DNA of 64,000 nucleotides from Xylophilus ampelinus (GTDB lineage: Bacteria > Pseudomonadota > Gammaproteobacteria > Burkholderiales > Burkholderiaceae_C): NCBI RefSeq assembly GCF_003217575.1, contig NZ_QJTC01000009.1:62001-126000 (forward strand), read 5' to 3'. The notes under the pieces were generated by a model. The model saw only the letters and a list, made by a program, of their open reading frames with translations. It had not been told where the DNA came from and made no database searches. This document shows, piece after piece, positions 20,788 through 29,108 of the stretch. Made by a program: the position numbers and the translations under genes. Each line of letters starts with the position of its first letter. Position 1 is the stretch's first letter.

Positions 20788-21432
20788 ATGGAACCCGGAA
20801 TGGATGCTCTCGTCTTCGTCGTGGACGACGATGCCGGCGTGCGAGACGGCCTGGCCTGGCTGCTGCGCTCGCGCCGGCTGCTCAGCGAGACCTACGACGG
20901 CGCGCTGGCCTTCGACCAGATGCTGCGCGGCGGCGGCGAGACGGCCGGCCGCATGTTCGACCAGCCCTGCTGCATGCTGCTCGACGTGCGCATGCCCGGC
21001 ATGAGCGGCCTGGCGCTGTTCGACAGCCTGGTCGAGCGCGGCCTGCACCTGGCGATGCCGGTGCTGTTCCTGACCGGCCACGGCGACGTGCCCACCGCGG
21101 TCGATGCGGTCAAGCGCGGCGCCTTCGATTTCTGCGAGAAGCCGTTCTCCGACAACGCCCTGGTCGACCGGGTGGAGCAGGCGCTGCGCCGCTCGGCCGA
21201 GGTGCTGGCCCGGCGCCGGTCGGCCCGCGGCGTCAAGGCCCGCATGACCGACCTGACCGAGCGCGAGCGCGACGTGATGCGCCTGGTGGTCGAGGGCCTG
21301 CCCAACAAGCTGATCGCCGACCAGCTCGACATCAGCGTCCGCACGGTGGAGGTGCACCGGGCGCGGGTGTTCGACAAGATGGACGTGAAGTCGGCGGTGG
21401 AACTGGCGAACCTGCTGCGCACTACGGCCTGA
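20788..21432 (+). CDS. LuxR/FixJ-type response regulator
   Basis: 214 residues. Receiver domain with acidic pocket VVDDDAG, phospho-acceptor D66 (MLLDVRMPGMSG), Thr in LFLTGHGDVPTAV and Lys in CEKPFSDNAL. This is followed by a LuxR-type helix-turn-helix (LTERERDVMRLVVEGLPNK, then ISVRTVEVHRARVFDKM). The domain order and sequence resemble FixJ/TtrR/StyR. It is cognate to the adjacent PAS kinase by position. The start could also be the in-frame ATG at 20803. Regulated genes are not evident; the next gene is on the opposite strand behind a terminator. Confidence 0.92.
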   Translation: MEPGMDALVFVVDDDAGVRDGLAWLLRSRRLLSETYDGALAFDQMLRGGGETAGRMFDQPCCMLLDVRMPGMSGLALFDSLVERGLHLAMPVLFLTGHGDVPTAVDAVKRGAFDFCEKPFSDNALVDRVEQALRRSAEVLARRRSARGVKARMTDLTERERDVMRLVVEGLPNKLIADQLDISVRTVEVHRARVFDKMDVKSAVELANLLRTTA

Positions 21433-21450
21433 CCGGATCTTGCCGCCCAA

Positions 21451-21510
21451 GAAGAAAGCCACCCGCGCGGGGCTTTCTTCATGGGGCGCCGGGCGACGAA
21501 GCCCGGCGCC
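21451..21510. terminator. Bidirectional terminator hairpins
   Basis: A perfect 10-bp stem gaagaaagcc / ggctttcttc (21451-21460 with 21471-21480) is followed by a second perfect stem ggcgccgggc / gcccggcgcc (21485-21494 with 21501-21510). They sit between the plus-strand response regulator and the minus-strand OmpA-like gene. The first has a T-rich 3' arm in both directions. Confidence 0.75.
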
Positions 21511-21523
21511 GCAAGGGTCCGGA

Positions 21524-22174
21524 TCAGCCCCGCGGTGCCTCGCCCACGTAGATCTCGACGCGGCGGTTGCGGGCGCGCCCGTCGCCGCTGTCGTTGGAGG
21601 CGATCGGCTGGCGCGAGCCCATGCCTTCGATCGTGAAGCGGCGGCTATCGACACCGCGCATCACCAGGTAGTCGCGGGTGCTGGCGGCACGGTCGACCGA
21701 CAGCGGGTTGTTGATCGCGTCGCTGCCGGTGCTGTCGGTGTGGCCGACGATGCGCACCGTGGCGCCCGGGTTGTTCTGCAGGCCGGAGGCGAACTGGTCG
21801 AGGATCGGCGCGAAGTTGGACTTCACGTTGGCGCGGCCGGTGTCGAAGGAGATGTCGCTCGGGATGTCGAGCTTCAACTGGTTGTCGGCCGTCTGCGTCA
21901 CGCCGATGCCGGTGCCGCGGGTGGCGGCTTCCATTTCCTGCTTCTGGCGCTCCATGCGCTGCGACCAGATGTAGGTGCCGAGGGCGCCCACGCCCGCGCC
22001 GATCACCGCACCGGTGCCGGCACGGCCGCCGGCGACCGCGCCGATGGCGGCACCGCCCAATGCGCCGGCACCCGCGCCGATGGCGGTGCGGCGCTGGGTG
22101 TCGCTCATGTTCATGTCTGCACAGCCGGCGACCAGCATGACGGCGGCGGTGGCGCCGAGGATGATTTTCTTCAT
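21524..22174 (-). CDS. OmpA-family peptidoglycan-binding lipoprotein (YiaD-like)
   Basis: 216 residues. Start chosen at 22174 (MKKIILGATAAVMLVAGCAD), with AGGAG 7 nt upstream and a lipobox VAGC; the longer frame has no such signals. A Gly-rich glycine-zipper segment (GAGAGALGGAAIGAVAGG, then GAVIGAGVGALG) is followed by an OmpA C-terminal domain: FDTGRANVKSNFAPILDQFA, VGHTDSTGSDAINNPLSVDRA and GEGxGSRQPIA-like GMGSRQPIASN, ending RNRRVEIYV. It anchors the outer membrane to peptidoglycan through diaminopimelate. It stands alone, facing a terminator shared with the response regulator. Confidence 0.92.
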   Translation of the reverse strand: MKKIILGATAAVMLVAGCADMNMSDTQRRTAIGAGAGALGGAAIGAVAGGRAGTGAVIGAGVGALGTYIWSQRMERQKQEMEAATRGTGIGVTQTADNQLKLDIPSDISFDTGRANVKSNFAPILDQFASGLQNNPGATVRIVGHTDSTGSDAINNPLSVDRAASTRDYLVMRGVDSRRFTIEGMGSRQPIASNDSGDGRARNRRVEIYVGEAPRG

Positions 22175-22303
22175 GGAGTACTCCTGGGGATGGACGGAAC
22201 GGGATGGGCGGCCGCACCGGGGCGCGTGCCATTTTTGAGGGTGCTCATTTTCGATCGCGGTCGACCAGGCGAGTATCGCCATGTAATCGGGCCCGCGGCC
22301 GGT

Positions 22304-22444
22304 TCAGGCCGGCGGCTCCTTCGGCCCACGCGGCTCCCGCGGTGCGGGCGGCTCGCCGCCCTCGCGGCCCGAGAACATCGTCCACCAGACGATCGCCACC
22401 AGCACTACCAGCGCGAGCAAGGCTTCGAGCAAAATCAGGCCCAT
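22304..22444 (-). CDS. Small single-pass membrane protein
   Basis: 46 residues: MGLILLEALLALVVLVAIVW, then WTMFSGREGGEPP and a Pro/Glu/Arg-rich tail. One strongly hydrophobic N-terminal helix and a short charged tail are visible, giving a credible tiny inner-membrane protein. Its ATG (22444) overlaps the ATG of mltA on the other strand by two bases (CATG), so the two genes are divergent with interlocked starts. The function is unknown. A spurious open frame cannot be excluded; a short WWTMFSGR-type protein conserved in relatives would confirm it. Confidence 0.5.
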   Translation of the reverse strand: MGLILLEALLALVVLVAIVWWTMFSGREGGEPPAPREPRGPKEPPA

Positions 22445-23609
22445 GACCAAAAGACTCCTGCGGGTTGCGACGACGCTGGCGATTGTAGGAATGCTCGCCG
22501 CGTGCGCCACCCGCCCACCGCCGGAGCCTTCCGCCCCCACGCCGCCGCCGCCGGCGCCCACGCCCTCGGTGCCGTCGCGCCCGCCGGTCGCCGCCGCGCC
22601 GCCCGTTCCCGGGCCGTCCGGCACCTTGCCCGCCCAGCGCAGCCGCTGGGTGCCCGCGCCGTGGGACGAACTGCCGGGCTTCCGGCAGGACAACCTGTTC
22701 GAGGCCTGGAACGCCTGGATCAAGAGCTGCGAGCGGCCCGGCCCGGTATTCGCATCGCTCTGCGGCGACATCCGGCGCCTCTCGATCGCGTCGCCCGAGG
22801 AGCAGCGGGCCTGGATGGTGCAGAACCTGCAGCCCTACCGGGTGGAATCGGCCGACGGCAATCCCGAGGGCCTGCTCACCTCCTACTACGAGCCGGTGAT
22901 CCCCGCGAGCCGGCTGCCCACCGCGCAGTACACGGTACCGCTCTACAAGATGCCGGCCGCGATGCGCAAGCCGTGGTACACCCGCCAGCAGATCGATACC
23001 CTGCCCGAGGCCCGCGCCGCGCTGGCCGGCCGCGAGATCGCCTGGATCGCCGACCCGGTCGAGGCGATGGTGTTGCACATCCAGGGGTCGGGCCGGCTGC
23101 GGGTGTCGGAGCCCGACGGCAGCGTGCGCACCGTGCGCCTGGCCTACGCCGGCACCAACGACCAGCCCTACCGCAGCATCGGCGCCTGGCTGCTGCAGCA
23201 GGGCCAGACGCGCGACGCCACCTGGCCCGGCATCCGCGCCTGGATCGCCCAGAACCCGCAGCGAACCGGCGAGCTGATGTGGACCAATCCGCGCTACGTG
23301 TTCTTCCGCGAGGAGCCGCTCGAAGGGCTGGATGCCAGCTTCGGCCCGCGCGGCGCGCAGGGTGTGGAGCTGACGCCCGGCCGCTCGATCGCGGTGGACC
23401 GCACCAGCATCCCGTACGGCACGCCGGTCTGGCTGGCGTCGTACGGCCCGTCGGCGGCGCTGCAGAAGCTGGTGATGGCGCAGGACACCGGCAGCGCGAT
23501 CGTCGGCGCGGTGCGGGCCGACTATTTCGCGGGCTGGGGCGCCGATGCCGGCGAGGTGGCCGGCCGGCTGAAGCAGGGCCTGCGGCTCTGGGTGCTCTGG
23601 CCTCGCTGA
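22443..23609 (+). CDS. mltA: Membrane-bound lytic murein transglycosylase A
   Basis: 388 residues. MltA cleaves the beta-1,4 bond between MurNAc and GlcNAc, forming 1,6-anhydro-MurNAc. Lipoprotein signal with lipobox MLAACATRP, then a Pro-rich linker to about residue 65. The MltA barrel domain (YEPVIPASR, VEAMVLHIQGSGRLRV, YAGTNDQPYRSIG) and the C-terminal 3D domain with the three-Asp signature (SIAVDRTSIPYGTPVWL, then MAQDTGSAIVGAVRADYFAG) are both present. The start overlaps that of the divergent small membrane protein. Followed by the MliC-like lipoprotein, suggesting an envelope-maintenance group. Confidence 0.95.
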   Translation: MTKRLLRVATTLAIVGMLAACATRPPPEPSAPTPPPPAPTPSVPSRPPVAAAPPVPGPSGTLPAQRSRWVPAPWDELPGFRQDNLFEAWNAWIKSCERPGPVFASLCGDIRRLSIASPEEQRAWMVQNLQPYRVESADGNPEGLLTSYYEPVIPASRLPTAQYTVPLYKMPAAMRKPWYTRQQIDTLPEARAALAGREIAWIADPVEAMVLHIQGSGRLRVSEPDGSVRTVRLAYAGTNDQPYRSIGAWLLQQGQTRDATWPGIRAWIAQNPQRTGELMWTNPRYVFFREEPLEGLDASFGPRGAQGVELTPGRSIAVDRTSIPYGTPVWLASYGPSAALQKLVMAQDTGSAIVGAVRADYFAGWGADAGEVAGRLKQGLRLWVLWPR

Positions 23610-23652
23610 GCGCCCGGGGACGAACCGACACGACGACGACACGGAGAAGAAC

Positions 23653-23988
23653 ATGCTTGCACGACCGACGATCCTGTGGCCCACGCTGGGCATGGCCGCG
23701 CTGCTGGCGGGCTGCACCACCGGCCCGCTGGCGCGCGACGCGCGCTACCGCTGCGACAACGGCATGCGTCTGAGCGTGCATGCCGCCCAAAGCGCCACGC
23801 TGCAGGGCTACCGGGGCGCCGAACTGCTGCTGCGCGACGCGGGCGGCATCGGGCCCGAGCAGGCGGTGTTCAGCAACCCGCAGGTGCGGGTGCAGACCGG
23901 CTTCGGCACCGACGGGCGCGAGGCGCAGATCGAAGGCCAGATACCCGGCGGCCGGGCGCGCTGCGTGCGCGAAGGCGGCCTCTTCTAG
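23653..23988 (+). CDS. MliC-like lipoprotein (putative lysozyme inhibitor)
   Basis: 111 residues. Signal peptide with lipobox LLAGCTTGP, then a small beta-rich domain starting YRCDNGMRLSV and ending with a Cys in RARCVREG, a cysteine pair as in the MliC/PliC fold. MliC proteins inhibit C-type lysozyme at the outer membrane. The resemblance is short and partial: the usual SGxxY signature is not clear. Function is therefore a family-level suggestion. It has an agaag box before its ATG and lies 43 bp after mltA. Confidence 0.6.
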   Translation: MLARPTILWPTLGMAALLAGCTTGPLARDARYRCDNGMRLSVHAAQSATLQGYRGAELLLRDAGGIGPEQAVFSNPQVRVQTGFGTDGREAQIEGQIPGGRARCVREGGLF

Positions 23989-24040
23989 CCATTTGCCACC
24001 AAGGCCGGGGCCGGATGCGCGCCCCGGGGCCGGTCGGCTT

Positions 24041-24080
24041 GTGTCACGGCTCTTTCGTCGCAATGCCATGAAGGTTTCAT
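24041..24080 (+). promoter_or_regulatory. PhoB-type box array upstream of phoX
   Basis: Four 7-mers resembling the PhoB half site CTGTCAT are spaced exactly 11 bp: gtgtcac (24041), ctttcgt (24052), atgccat (24063) and gtttcat (24074). That is two adjacent Pho boxes in the known 7-4-7-4 layout. A weak -10 candidate (tagcct, 24086) lies just downstream, as expected when the box replaces the -35. The downstream gene is a PhoX-type alkaline phosphatase, which fits phosphate-starvation control. Confidence 0.7.
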
Positions 24081-24158
24081 CGGGGTAGCCTAGGGTCACA
24101 GGGTCTGCGCAGCGGCACGGCCGCTGCTTCCCACGACCCCACGAAAAGGTTCCTGCCC

Positions 24159-26399
24159 ATGCACGCGAAGCACATGTCCGCGCCCGCCATCGACCCGGAT
24201 GACATCGGCTACAACAACACGACCAACCCTGCGCTGGACAGCATGATCCCGGCGCGGCTCTCGCGCCGCTGTTTGCTGCGCATCGGCGTGGGCACCGCGG
24301 GCTCGGCCCTGCTCGGCAGCGTGGCGCTGGCCGGCTGCGGTGGTGGCAGCGGAGACGGCGATGGCGGCAGCGTCGGCACCGCCGGCGGTGCCGACACCAT
24401 CGGCTCGCCGCTGCCCACGCTCGGCTTCAACGCCGTCGCCAAGAGCCTGGCCGACGTGGTGGTGGTGCCCGCCGGCTACACCGCCGGCGTGCTGTACCGC
24501 CTGGGCGATCCGCTGACCACCGACGTGCCCGCCTTCCGCAACGACGGCACCGACGCCGCCGCCACCTACGACCGCCGCGCCGGCGACCATCACGACGGCA
24601 TGACCTTCTTCGGTATGAACGCCGCCGGCACGCGCGACGGCAAGGGCGCCCACCGCGGCTTGCTGGTGATGAACCACGAGGCGATCACGCCGACCTACCT
24701 GCATCCGCGCGGCCCGACCAGCGTCGGCACCGGCAACGCGCAGGCCCGCACGGTCGCCGAGGAAGTGCTGCGCGAGTTCTATCTGCACGGCGTGAGCGTC
24801 GTCGAGGTGGCGCAGGCCGCCACCGGCGCCTGGGCGTACGACCGCAGCTCACGCTTCAACCGCCGGGTCCACACCCTCACGCCGATGGTCCTGTCGGGGC
24901 CGGCCGCCGGCAACGCCGCGCTGATGACCCAGTACGCGACCGACGGCCGCCGCACCCGCGGCACGGTCAACAATTGCGCCAACGGCACCACGCCGTGGGG
25001 CACCTACCTGACCTGCGAAGAGAACTGGGCCGGCTACTTCCGCCGCATCGCCGCCACCGACGATCCGAAGCGCACCGCCAAGGAACGCACCGCCTTCGCC
25101 CGCTACGGCGTCGCCGGCACCGGCCGCGAACTGTGGGCCACCGTCACGCCCGACACCACCGACCGCCTCTACGGCCGCTGGGTCGCAGAAGTCTCCGGCG
25201 CCAGCGCCGCGGCCGACTTCCGCAACGTCGCCAACACCTACGGCTGGGTGGTCGAGATCGACCCGTTCACCCCCGATTCCATCCCGCGCAAGCGCACCGC
25301 CCTCGGCCGCCTGGGCCACGAAGGCGCCTGCCTGGGCCCGGTCGTCGTCGGCCAGCCGCTGGTCTGGTACATGGGCGACGACTCGCGCAACGAGTACCTC
25401 TACAAGTTCGTCTCGACCCGCAACTGGGACGCGGCCGACACCAACGGCGGCCTGGCCGCCGGCGACAAGTACATGGACGACGGCCGCCTCTACGTGGCGC
25501 GCTTCAACGCCGACGGCAGCGGCACCTGGCTGGAGCTGAAGCTGGGCGCCAACGGCATCACCGGCGCCAACGGCACCTACGCCTTCGCCGACGCCGCCGA
25601 CGTGCTGATCAACGCACGCCTGGCCGCCGACGTGGCCGGCGCAACGAAGATGGACCGCCCCGAGTGGACGGCCGTCAACCCGCGCAACGGCGACATGTAC
25701 CTGACATTGACCAACACCAACGCCGCATCCCGCCCGATCACCGCCACCGACGCGGCCAACCCGCGCTTCTACAACGACCCGAAGGGCCCGGCCGCCACCG
25801 CGCAGACCGGCAACCCCAACGGCCACGTGATCCGCCTGGCCGACACCGCCCGCAACCCGGCCGCCACCAGCTTCCGCTGGGACGTGTACCTCTTCGGTGC
25901 CCGCTCCACCGCCAGCAGCAACGTCAACCTGTCGAACCTCACCGCCGACAACGACTTCTCCAGCCCCGACGGCATGTGGTTCAGCCAGGCGGTCCCCGGC
26001 CTGCTGTGGCTCGAGACCGACGACGGTGCCTACACCGACGTCACCAACTGCATGCTGCTGGCGGCGGTGCCCGGCCAGGTGGGCGACGGCGGTGCCCGCA
26101 CCGTGGTCAACACCAGCGGCACCACGACCCGCGAGCAGCAGACCCTCGTCGGCGCCGCCCCCGGCACCACGCTGCGCCGCTTCCTGGTCGGCCCGAAGGA
26201 GTGCGAGATCACCGGCATCGCCGAATCGGGCGACGGACGCGCGCTCTTCATCAACATCCAGCACCCGGGCGAAGAGACCCGGCCGGGCTACACCGACCCC
26301 GCCTCGTTCGGCAGCCATTGGCCCGACGGCGGCGCCAGCCGTCCCCGCTCGGCCACGGTGGTGATCACCAGGAACGACGGCGGCCGCATCGGCGTCTGA
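24159..26399 (+). CDS. phoX: PhoX-family alkaline phosphatase (DUF839), Tat-exported
   Basis: 746 residues. PhoX enzymes are Ca/Fe-dependent phosphomonoesterases that release phosphate from organic esters outside the cytoplasm. The N-terminus carries a twin-arginine motif (LSRRCLLRIGVGTAGSALL) and a lipobox-like VALAGCGGG. The body has DUF839 landmarks: GDHHDGMTFFGMN, GLLVMNHEAITPTYLHP, TPWGTYLTCEENWAGYF, GRLGHEGACLGPVV, YMGDDSRNEYLYKFV and the late SPDGMWFSQAVPGLLWLETDD. A Pho-box array sits about 80 bp upstream, predicting PhoB control. Codons are strongly GC-ending as in neighbouring core genes. Confidence 0.9.
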   Translation: MHAKHMSAPAIDPDDIGYNNTTNPALDSMIPARLSRRCLLRIGVGTAGSALLGSVALAGCGGGSGDGDGGSVGTAGGADTIGSPLPTLGFNAVAKSLADVVVVPAGYTAGVLYRLGDPLTTDVPAFRNDGTDAAATYDRRAGDHHDGMTFFGMNAAGTRDGKGAHRGLLVMNHEAITPTYLHPRGPTSVGTGNAQARTVAEEVLREFYLHGVSVVEVAQAATGAWAYDRSSRFNRRVHTLTPMVLSGPAAGNAALMTQYATDGRRTRGTVNNCANGTTPWGTYLTCEENWAGYFRRIAATDDPKRTAKERTAFARYGVAGTGRELWATVTPDTTDRLYGRWVAEVSGASAAADFRNVANTYGWVVEIDPFTPDSIPRKRTALGRLGHEGACLGPVVVGQPLVWYMGDDSRNEYLYKFVSTRNWDAADTNGGLAAGDKYMDDGRLYVARFNADGSGTWLELKLGANGITGANGTYAFADAADVLINARLAADVAGATKMDRPEWTAVNPRNGDMYLTLTNTNAASRPITATDAANPRFYNDPKGPAATAQTGNPNGHVIRLADTARNPAATSFRWDVYLFGARSTASSNVNLSNLTADNDFSSPDGMWFSQAVPGLLWLETDDGAYTDVTNCMLLAAVPGQVGDGGARTVVNTSGTTTREQQTLVGAAPGTTLRRFLVGPKECEITGIAESGDGRALFINIQHPGEETRPGYTDPASFGSHWPDGGASRPRSATVVITRNDGGRIGV

Positions 26400-26437
26400 C
26401 GGTCGGAGGAGCCGCCCCGTGCGCGGGGCGCCACCCC

Positions 26438-26500
26438 AAAAAGGAAAGGGCCTCTCGCGGTCTCTCTTGCTACTTTTTCTATAGCTATAGGTCGTCGCGG
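26438..26500. repeat. Dispersed ATAGC-family element downstream of phoX
   Basis: Reads aaaaaggaaagggcctctcg, then cttgctactttttctatagc. This is the GCTA/ATAGC palindrome with the upstream GGCCTCTCGC box seen in the other family copies. It lies in the 173-bp gap between convergent phoX and the MFS gene; nothing else is recognised there. Confidence 0.6.
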
Positions 26501-26572
26501 AAAAACGGCTGCAGCCCTAAAACACCTGAAATTTTTCGCGCGGTGCCGCCGCCCGCACCCCGCGAAGCCCCG

Positions 26573-28237
26573 TCACCGGTCGATGATCCGCCGATGCACC
26601 ACCGGCGGCCCGTCGCCCAGGTGGAAGGCGAGTTTGCGGTCGCGCAGGGCGACGTCCCAGGCGGTGACGCGGGTGAAGCGGCGCAGGTGCTCGGTCCAGG
26701 ATTCGTCGGTGATCTGCTCAACGTAGCAGGCCGGGTCGTGCACGTCGTGCAGCAGGTGCCACTCCAGCGCGCCCTGGCGCAGCCGGCTGCGGCGGCTTTC
26801 CTGCATCAGCAGGCGGAAGTCGGCGGCGCGGGCCGGGTCGATCCGGAACTCGATGCTCACCTGCACCCGACCGTGTTCGGGCGGGGTGGCGGCCACCGGC
26901 GCGGTGAAGGCCTGCGACGGGGTCAGGTCTTCCTCGCGGCTGTGGTCGGCCAGGAAGTACTGCACCGCCAGCATGACCACCACGCCCGAGATGCCGGCCG
27001 CCGTGAGGCCGGCGTGCAGACCGACCAGGCTGGCCGTCTGGCCCCAGAAGGCGGCGCCCAGCGCCGTCGCGCCCATGATCGACATCTGGTACATCGACAT
27101 GCCGCGGGCGCGGACCCAGTCGGGCAGCGCCAGCTGGGCCGAGGTGGCGAGCGAGTTGGCGGTGCAGAGCCAGGCCAGGCCTGCCAGCGCCATCGCCGGC
27201 GTCGCGATCCAGATGGTGGGCGCGAAGGCCACCGCGATCGTGGCGGCCGAGGTGACGCAGGTGCCCAGCCGCACCAGCATGTCGCGCCGCAGCCGGTGCC
27301 GCAACTGCGGCAGCAGCAGCGCGCCGACGATGGCGCCCGCGCCCATAGAGGCCAGCAGGAGGGTGAAGGTGCCGGCGTCGCCGCCGGGCAGCGCCCGGGC
27401 GATCAGCGGCAGCAGCGCCAGCAGCGCGGTCGAGTGCAGAAAGAACACCGCCACCCGCACCAGCACCGCCCGCATCCGGGGCGACTGCCGCACGAACTGC
27501 ATGCCGACCCGCATCGCGCTGGCGAGCCGCTCACGGCCCAGCGGGTTGGGCGCCACGGTGCGCTTCCAGCGGGTGATGACGATGGCCGACGCCACCGACA
27601 GGATCGCGTTCAGTACGAAGACCCAGTGGCTGCCCGCGCTGGCGATCACCGCGCCGGCCACCAGCGGGCCGATGATCCGCGAGGCGTTCATCGCGATGCC
27701 GTTGAGCCCCATCGCCGCCGGCAACTGGCTGCGGGTGACCAGCTCGGGCACGATGGCCGAGAACACCGGCCAGCGCATCGCCAGGCCGATGCCGTTCAGG
27801 AAGGTGAGGGCCAGCAGCATCGGCGCGTCGATCCAGTCCGACAGGATCGCCACGCACAGCAGCATCGCCACCACCGCCACCCAGAGCTGGGTGAAGATGA
27901 AATACCGCCGCCGGTCCAGGATGTCGGCCAGCGCGCCGCTGGGCAGGCCCAGCAGGAACACCGGCAGGGTCGAGGCCGACTGCACCAGCGCCACCATCAC
28001 CGGCGAGGTGGTCAGAGAGGTCATCATCCACGCCGCCGCCACGTCGTTCATCCACATGCAGGTGTTGGCCGCCACCCAGGTGATCCACAGCAGGCGGAAG
28101 GTGGGTGCCGTCAGCGGCTCCAGCGCCGCCCAGGAGCGCGGCGGCGCGGCCCGGGCGGTGTCGGGATTGGCGGGGTCGTCGGTGAGGAGGTTGTTGTGCG
28201 GGGCGGACGAAGAGGGAGGGGGCGGCATCGCGGACAT
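26573..28237 (-). CDS. MFS exporter (EntS-like, MFS_3) with C-terminal ABM-like domain
   Basis: 554 residues. The first ~430 form twelve membrane helices of the MFS_3/DUF894 group that includes the enterobactin exporter EntS, with the loop-2/3 signature GALADILDRRRYFI. Residues from about 450 (VQVSIEFRIDPARAADFRLL, SRRSRLRQGALEWHLLHD, YVEQITDESWTEHLRRF) form a dimeric alpha-beta-barrel domain of the antibiotic-biosynthesis-monooxygenase type fused to the transporter. The fusion recurs in proteobacterial MFS_3 proteins, but its role is not settled. It is divergent from kynB, which does not by itself imply a link to kynurenines. Substrate unknown. Confidence 0.85.
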   Translation of the reverse strand: MSAMPPPPSSSAPHNNLLTDDPANPDTARAAPPRSWAALEPLTAPTFRLLWITWVAANTCMWMNDVAAAWMMTSLTTSPVMVALVQSASTLPVFLLGLPSGALADILDRRRYFIFTQLWVAVVAMLLCVAILSDWIDAPMLLALTFLNGIGLAMRWPVFSAIVPELVTRSQLPAAMGLNGIAMNASRIIGPLVAGAVIASAGSHWVFVLNAILSVASAIVITRWKRTVAPNPLGRERLASAMRVGMQFVRQSPRMRAVLVRVAVFFLHSTALLALLPLIARALPGGDAGTFTLLLASMGAGAIVGALLLPQLRHRLRRDMLVRLGTCVTSAATIAVAFAPTIWIATPAMALAGLAWLCTANSLATSAQLALPDWVRARGMSMYQMSIMGATALGAAFWGQTASLVGLHAGLTAAGISGVVVMLAVQYFLADHSREEDLTPSQAFTAPVAATPPEHGRVQVSIEFRIDPARAADFRLLMQESRRSRLRQGALEWHLLHDVHDPACYVEQITDESWTEHLRRFTRVTAWDVALRDRKLAFHLGDGPPVVHRRIIDR

Positions 28238-28380
28238 AGGCGGCCAATTCTGCGCCGTGGCCGCGGGCGGATGGTTGCGAGGCGCATCCGCCGCGCCCCC
28301 GGCAAAACCTGGCGACGCGGTGGCCCTCGTTGGAATTAACCGACACCACGACCCTAAAGCCGGTGATAGCGTCGATTTCC

Positions 28381-29019
28381 ATGCACAGCCCCACCCGCCG
28401 CCTCTGGGATATTTCCCCTCCGTTGGGCCCCGACAGCCCGGTGTTTCCGGGCGACACGCCCTATGCGCAGACCTGGTCGGCCACCTACGGGCCGGGCTGC
28501 CCGGTCAACGTGGCGGCGCTCACCCTGTCGCCGCATACCGGCGCCCATGCCGACGCGCCGCTGCACTACGACCCGCAGGGCGCCGCCGTCGGCGCGCTGG
28601 ACCTGGCGCCCTTCCTGGGCACCTGCCGCGTCGTCCATGCCATCGGCTGCGGCCCGCTGGTGCGGCCGGCGCACATCGCCCACGCCCTGCCAGACCTGCC
28701 GCCTCGGCTGCTGGTGCGCACCTATGCCCGCGCCCCCACCGCCTGGGACGACGCCCTGACCGGCTACGCCCCCGAGACGATCGAGCGGCTGGCCGACCGG
28801 GGCGTGCTGCTGGTCGGCATCGACACCGCCAGCATCGACCCGGCCACGAGCAAGACTCTCGACAGCCACCAGGCGATCCGCCGCCGCGGCCTGCGGGTGC
28901 TGGAGAACCTGGTGCTCGACGACGTGCCCGAGGGCGACTACGAGCTGATCGCGCTGCCCCTGCGGCTGGTGGCGGCCGATGCCTCGCCGGTGCGGGCGGT
29001 GCTGCGGTCGCTGGTGTGA
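28381..29019 (+). CDS. kynB: Kynurenine formamidase (arylformamidase)
   Basis: 212 residues from the ATG at 28381, the usual length of bacterial KynB; an in-frame ATG at 28330 would add 17 atypical residues. KynB hydrolyses N-formylkynurenine to kynurenine and formate. The metal-binding motif is HTGAHADAP (H52, H56, D58), and the C-terminal IDTASIDPATSKTLDSH and ENLVLDDVPEGDYELIALP are family signatures. First gene of a kynB-kynU-kynA operon that turns tryptophan into anthranilate, in an order known from Burkholderia, Ralstonia and relatives. A promoter was not identified in the short gap to the divergent MFS gene. Confidence 0.95.
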   Translation: MHSPTRRLWDISPPLGPDSPVFPGDTPYAQTWSATYGPGCPVNVAALTLSPHTGAHADAPLHYDPQGAAVGALDLAPFLGTCRVVHAIGCGPLVRPAHIAHALPDLPPRLLVRTYARAPTAWDDALTGYAPETIERLADRGVLLVGIDTASIDPATSKTLDSHQAIRRRGLRVLENLVLDDVPEGDYELIALPLRLVAADASPVRAVLRSLV

Positions 29020-29039
29020 GCCCCACCGCCCATATTGAG

Positions 29040-29101
29040 AAGAAAAAGGCCTGTAGCCGGCGAATGGCGCCGGCTACTGGCTATCGAAAACATAGCAAAT
29101 A
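29040..29101. repeat. Dispersed ATAGC-family element between kynB and kynU
   Basis: Reads aaaaaggcctgtagccggcg, then gcgccggctactggctatcg and aaaacatagcaaat. It has the complete three-part layout: AAAAGGCCTGTAGCC box, gccggc/gccggc stem, GGCTAT/ATAGCA palindrome. It ends a few bases before the kynU ATG, so it displaces or replaces the normal ribosome-binding region. Confidence 0.7.
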
Positions 29102-29108
29102 AGACACG

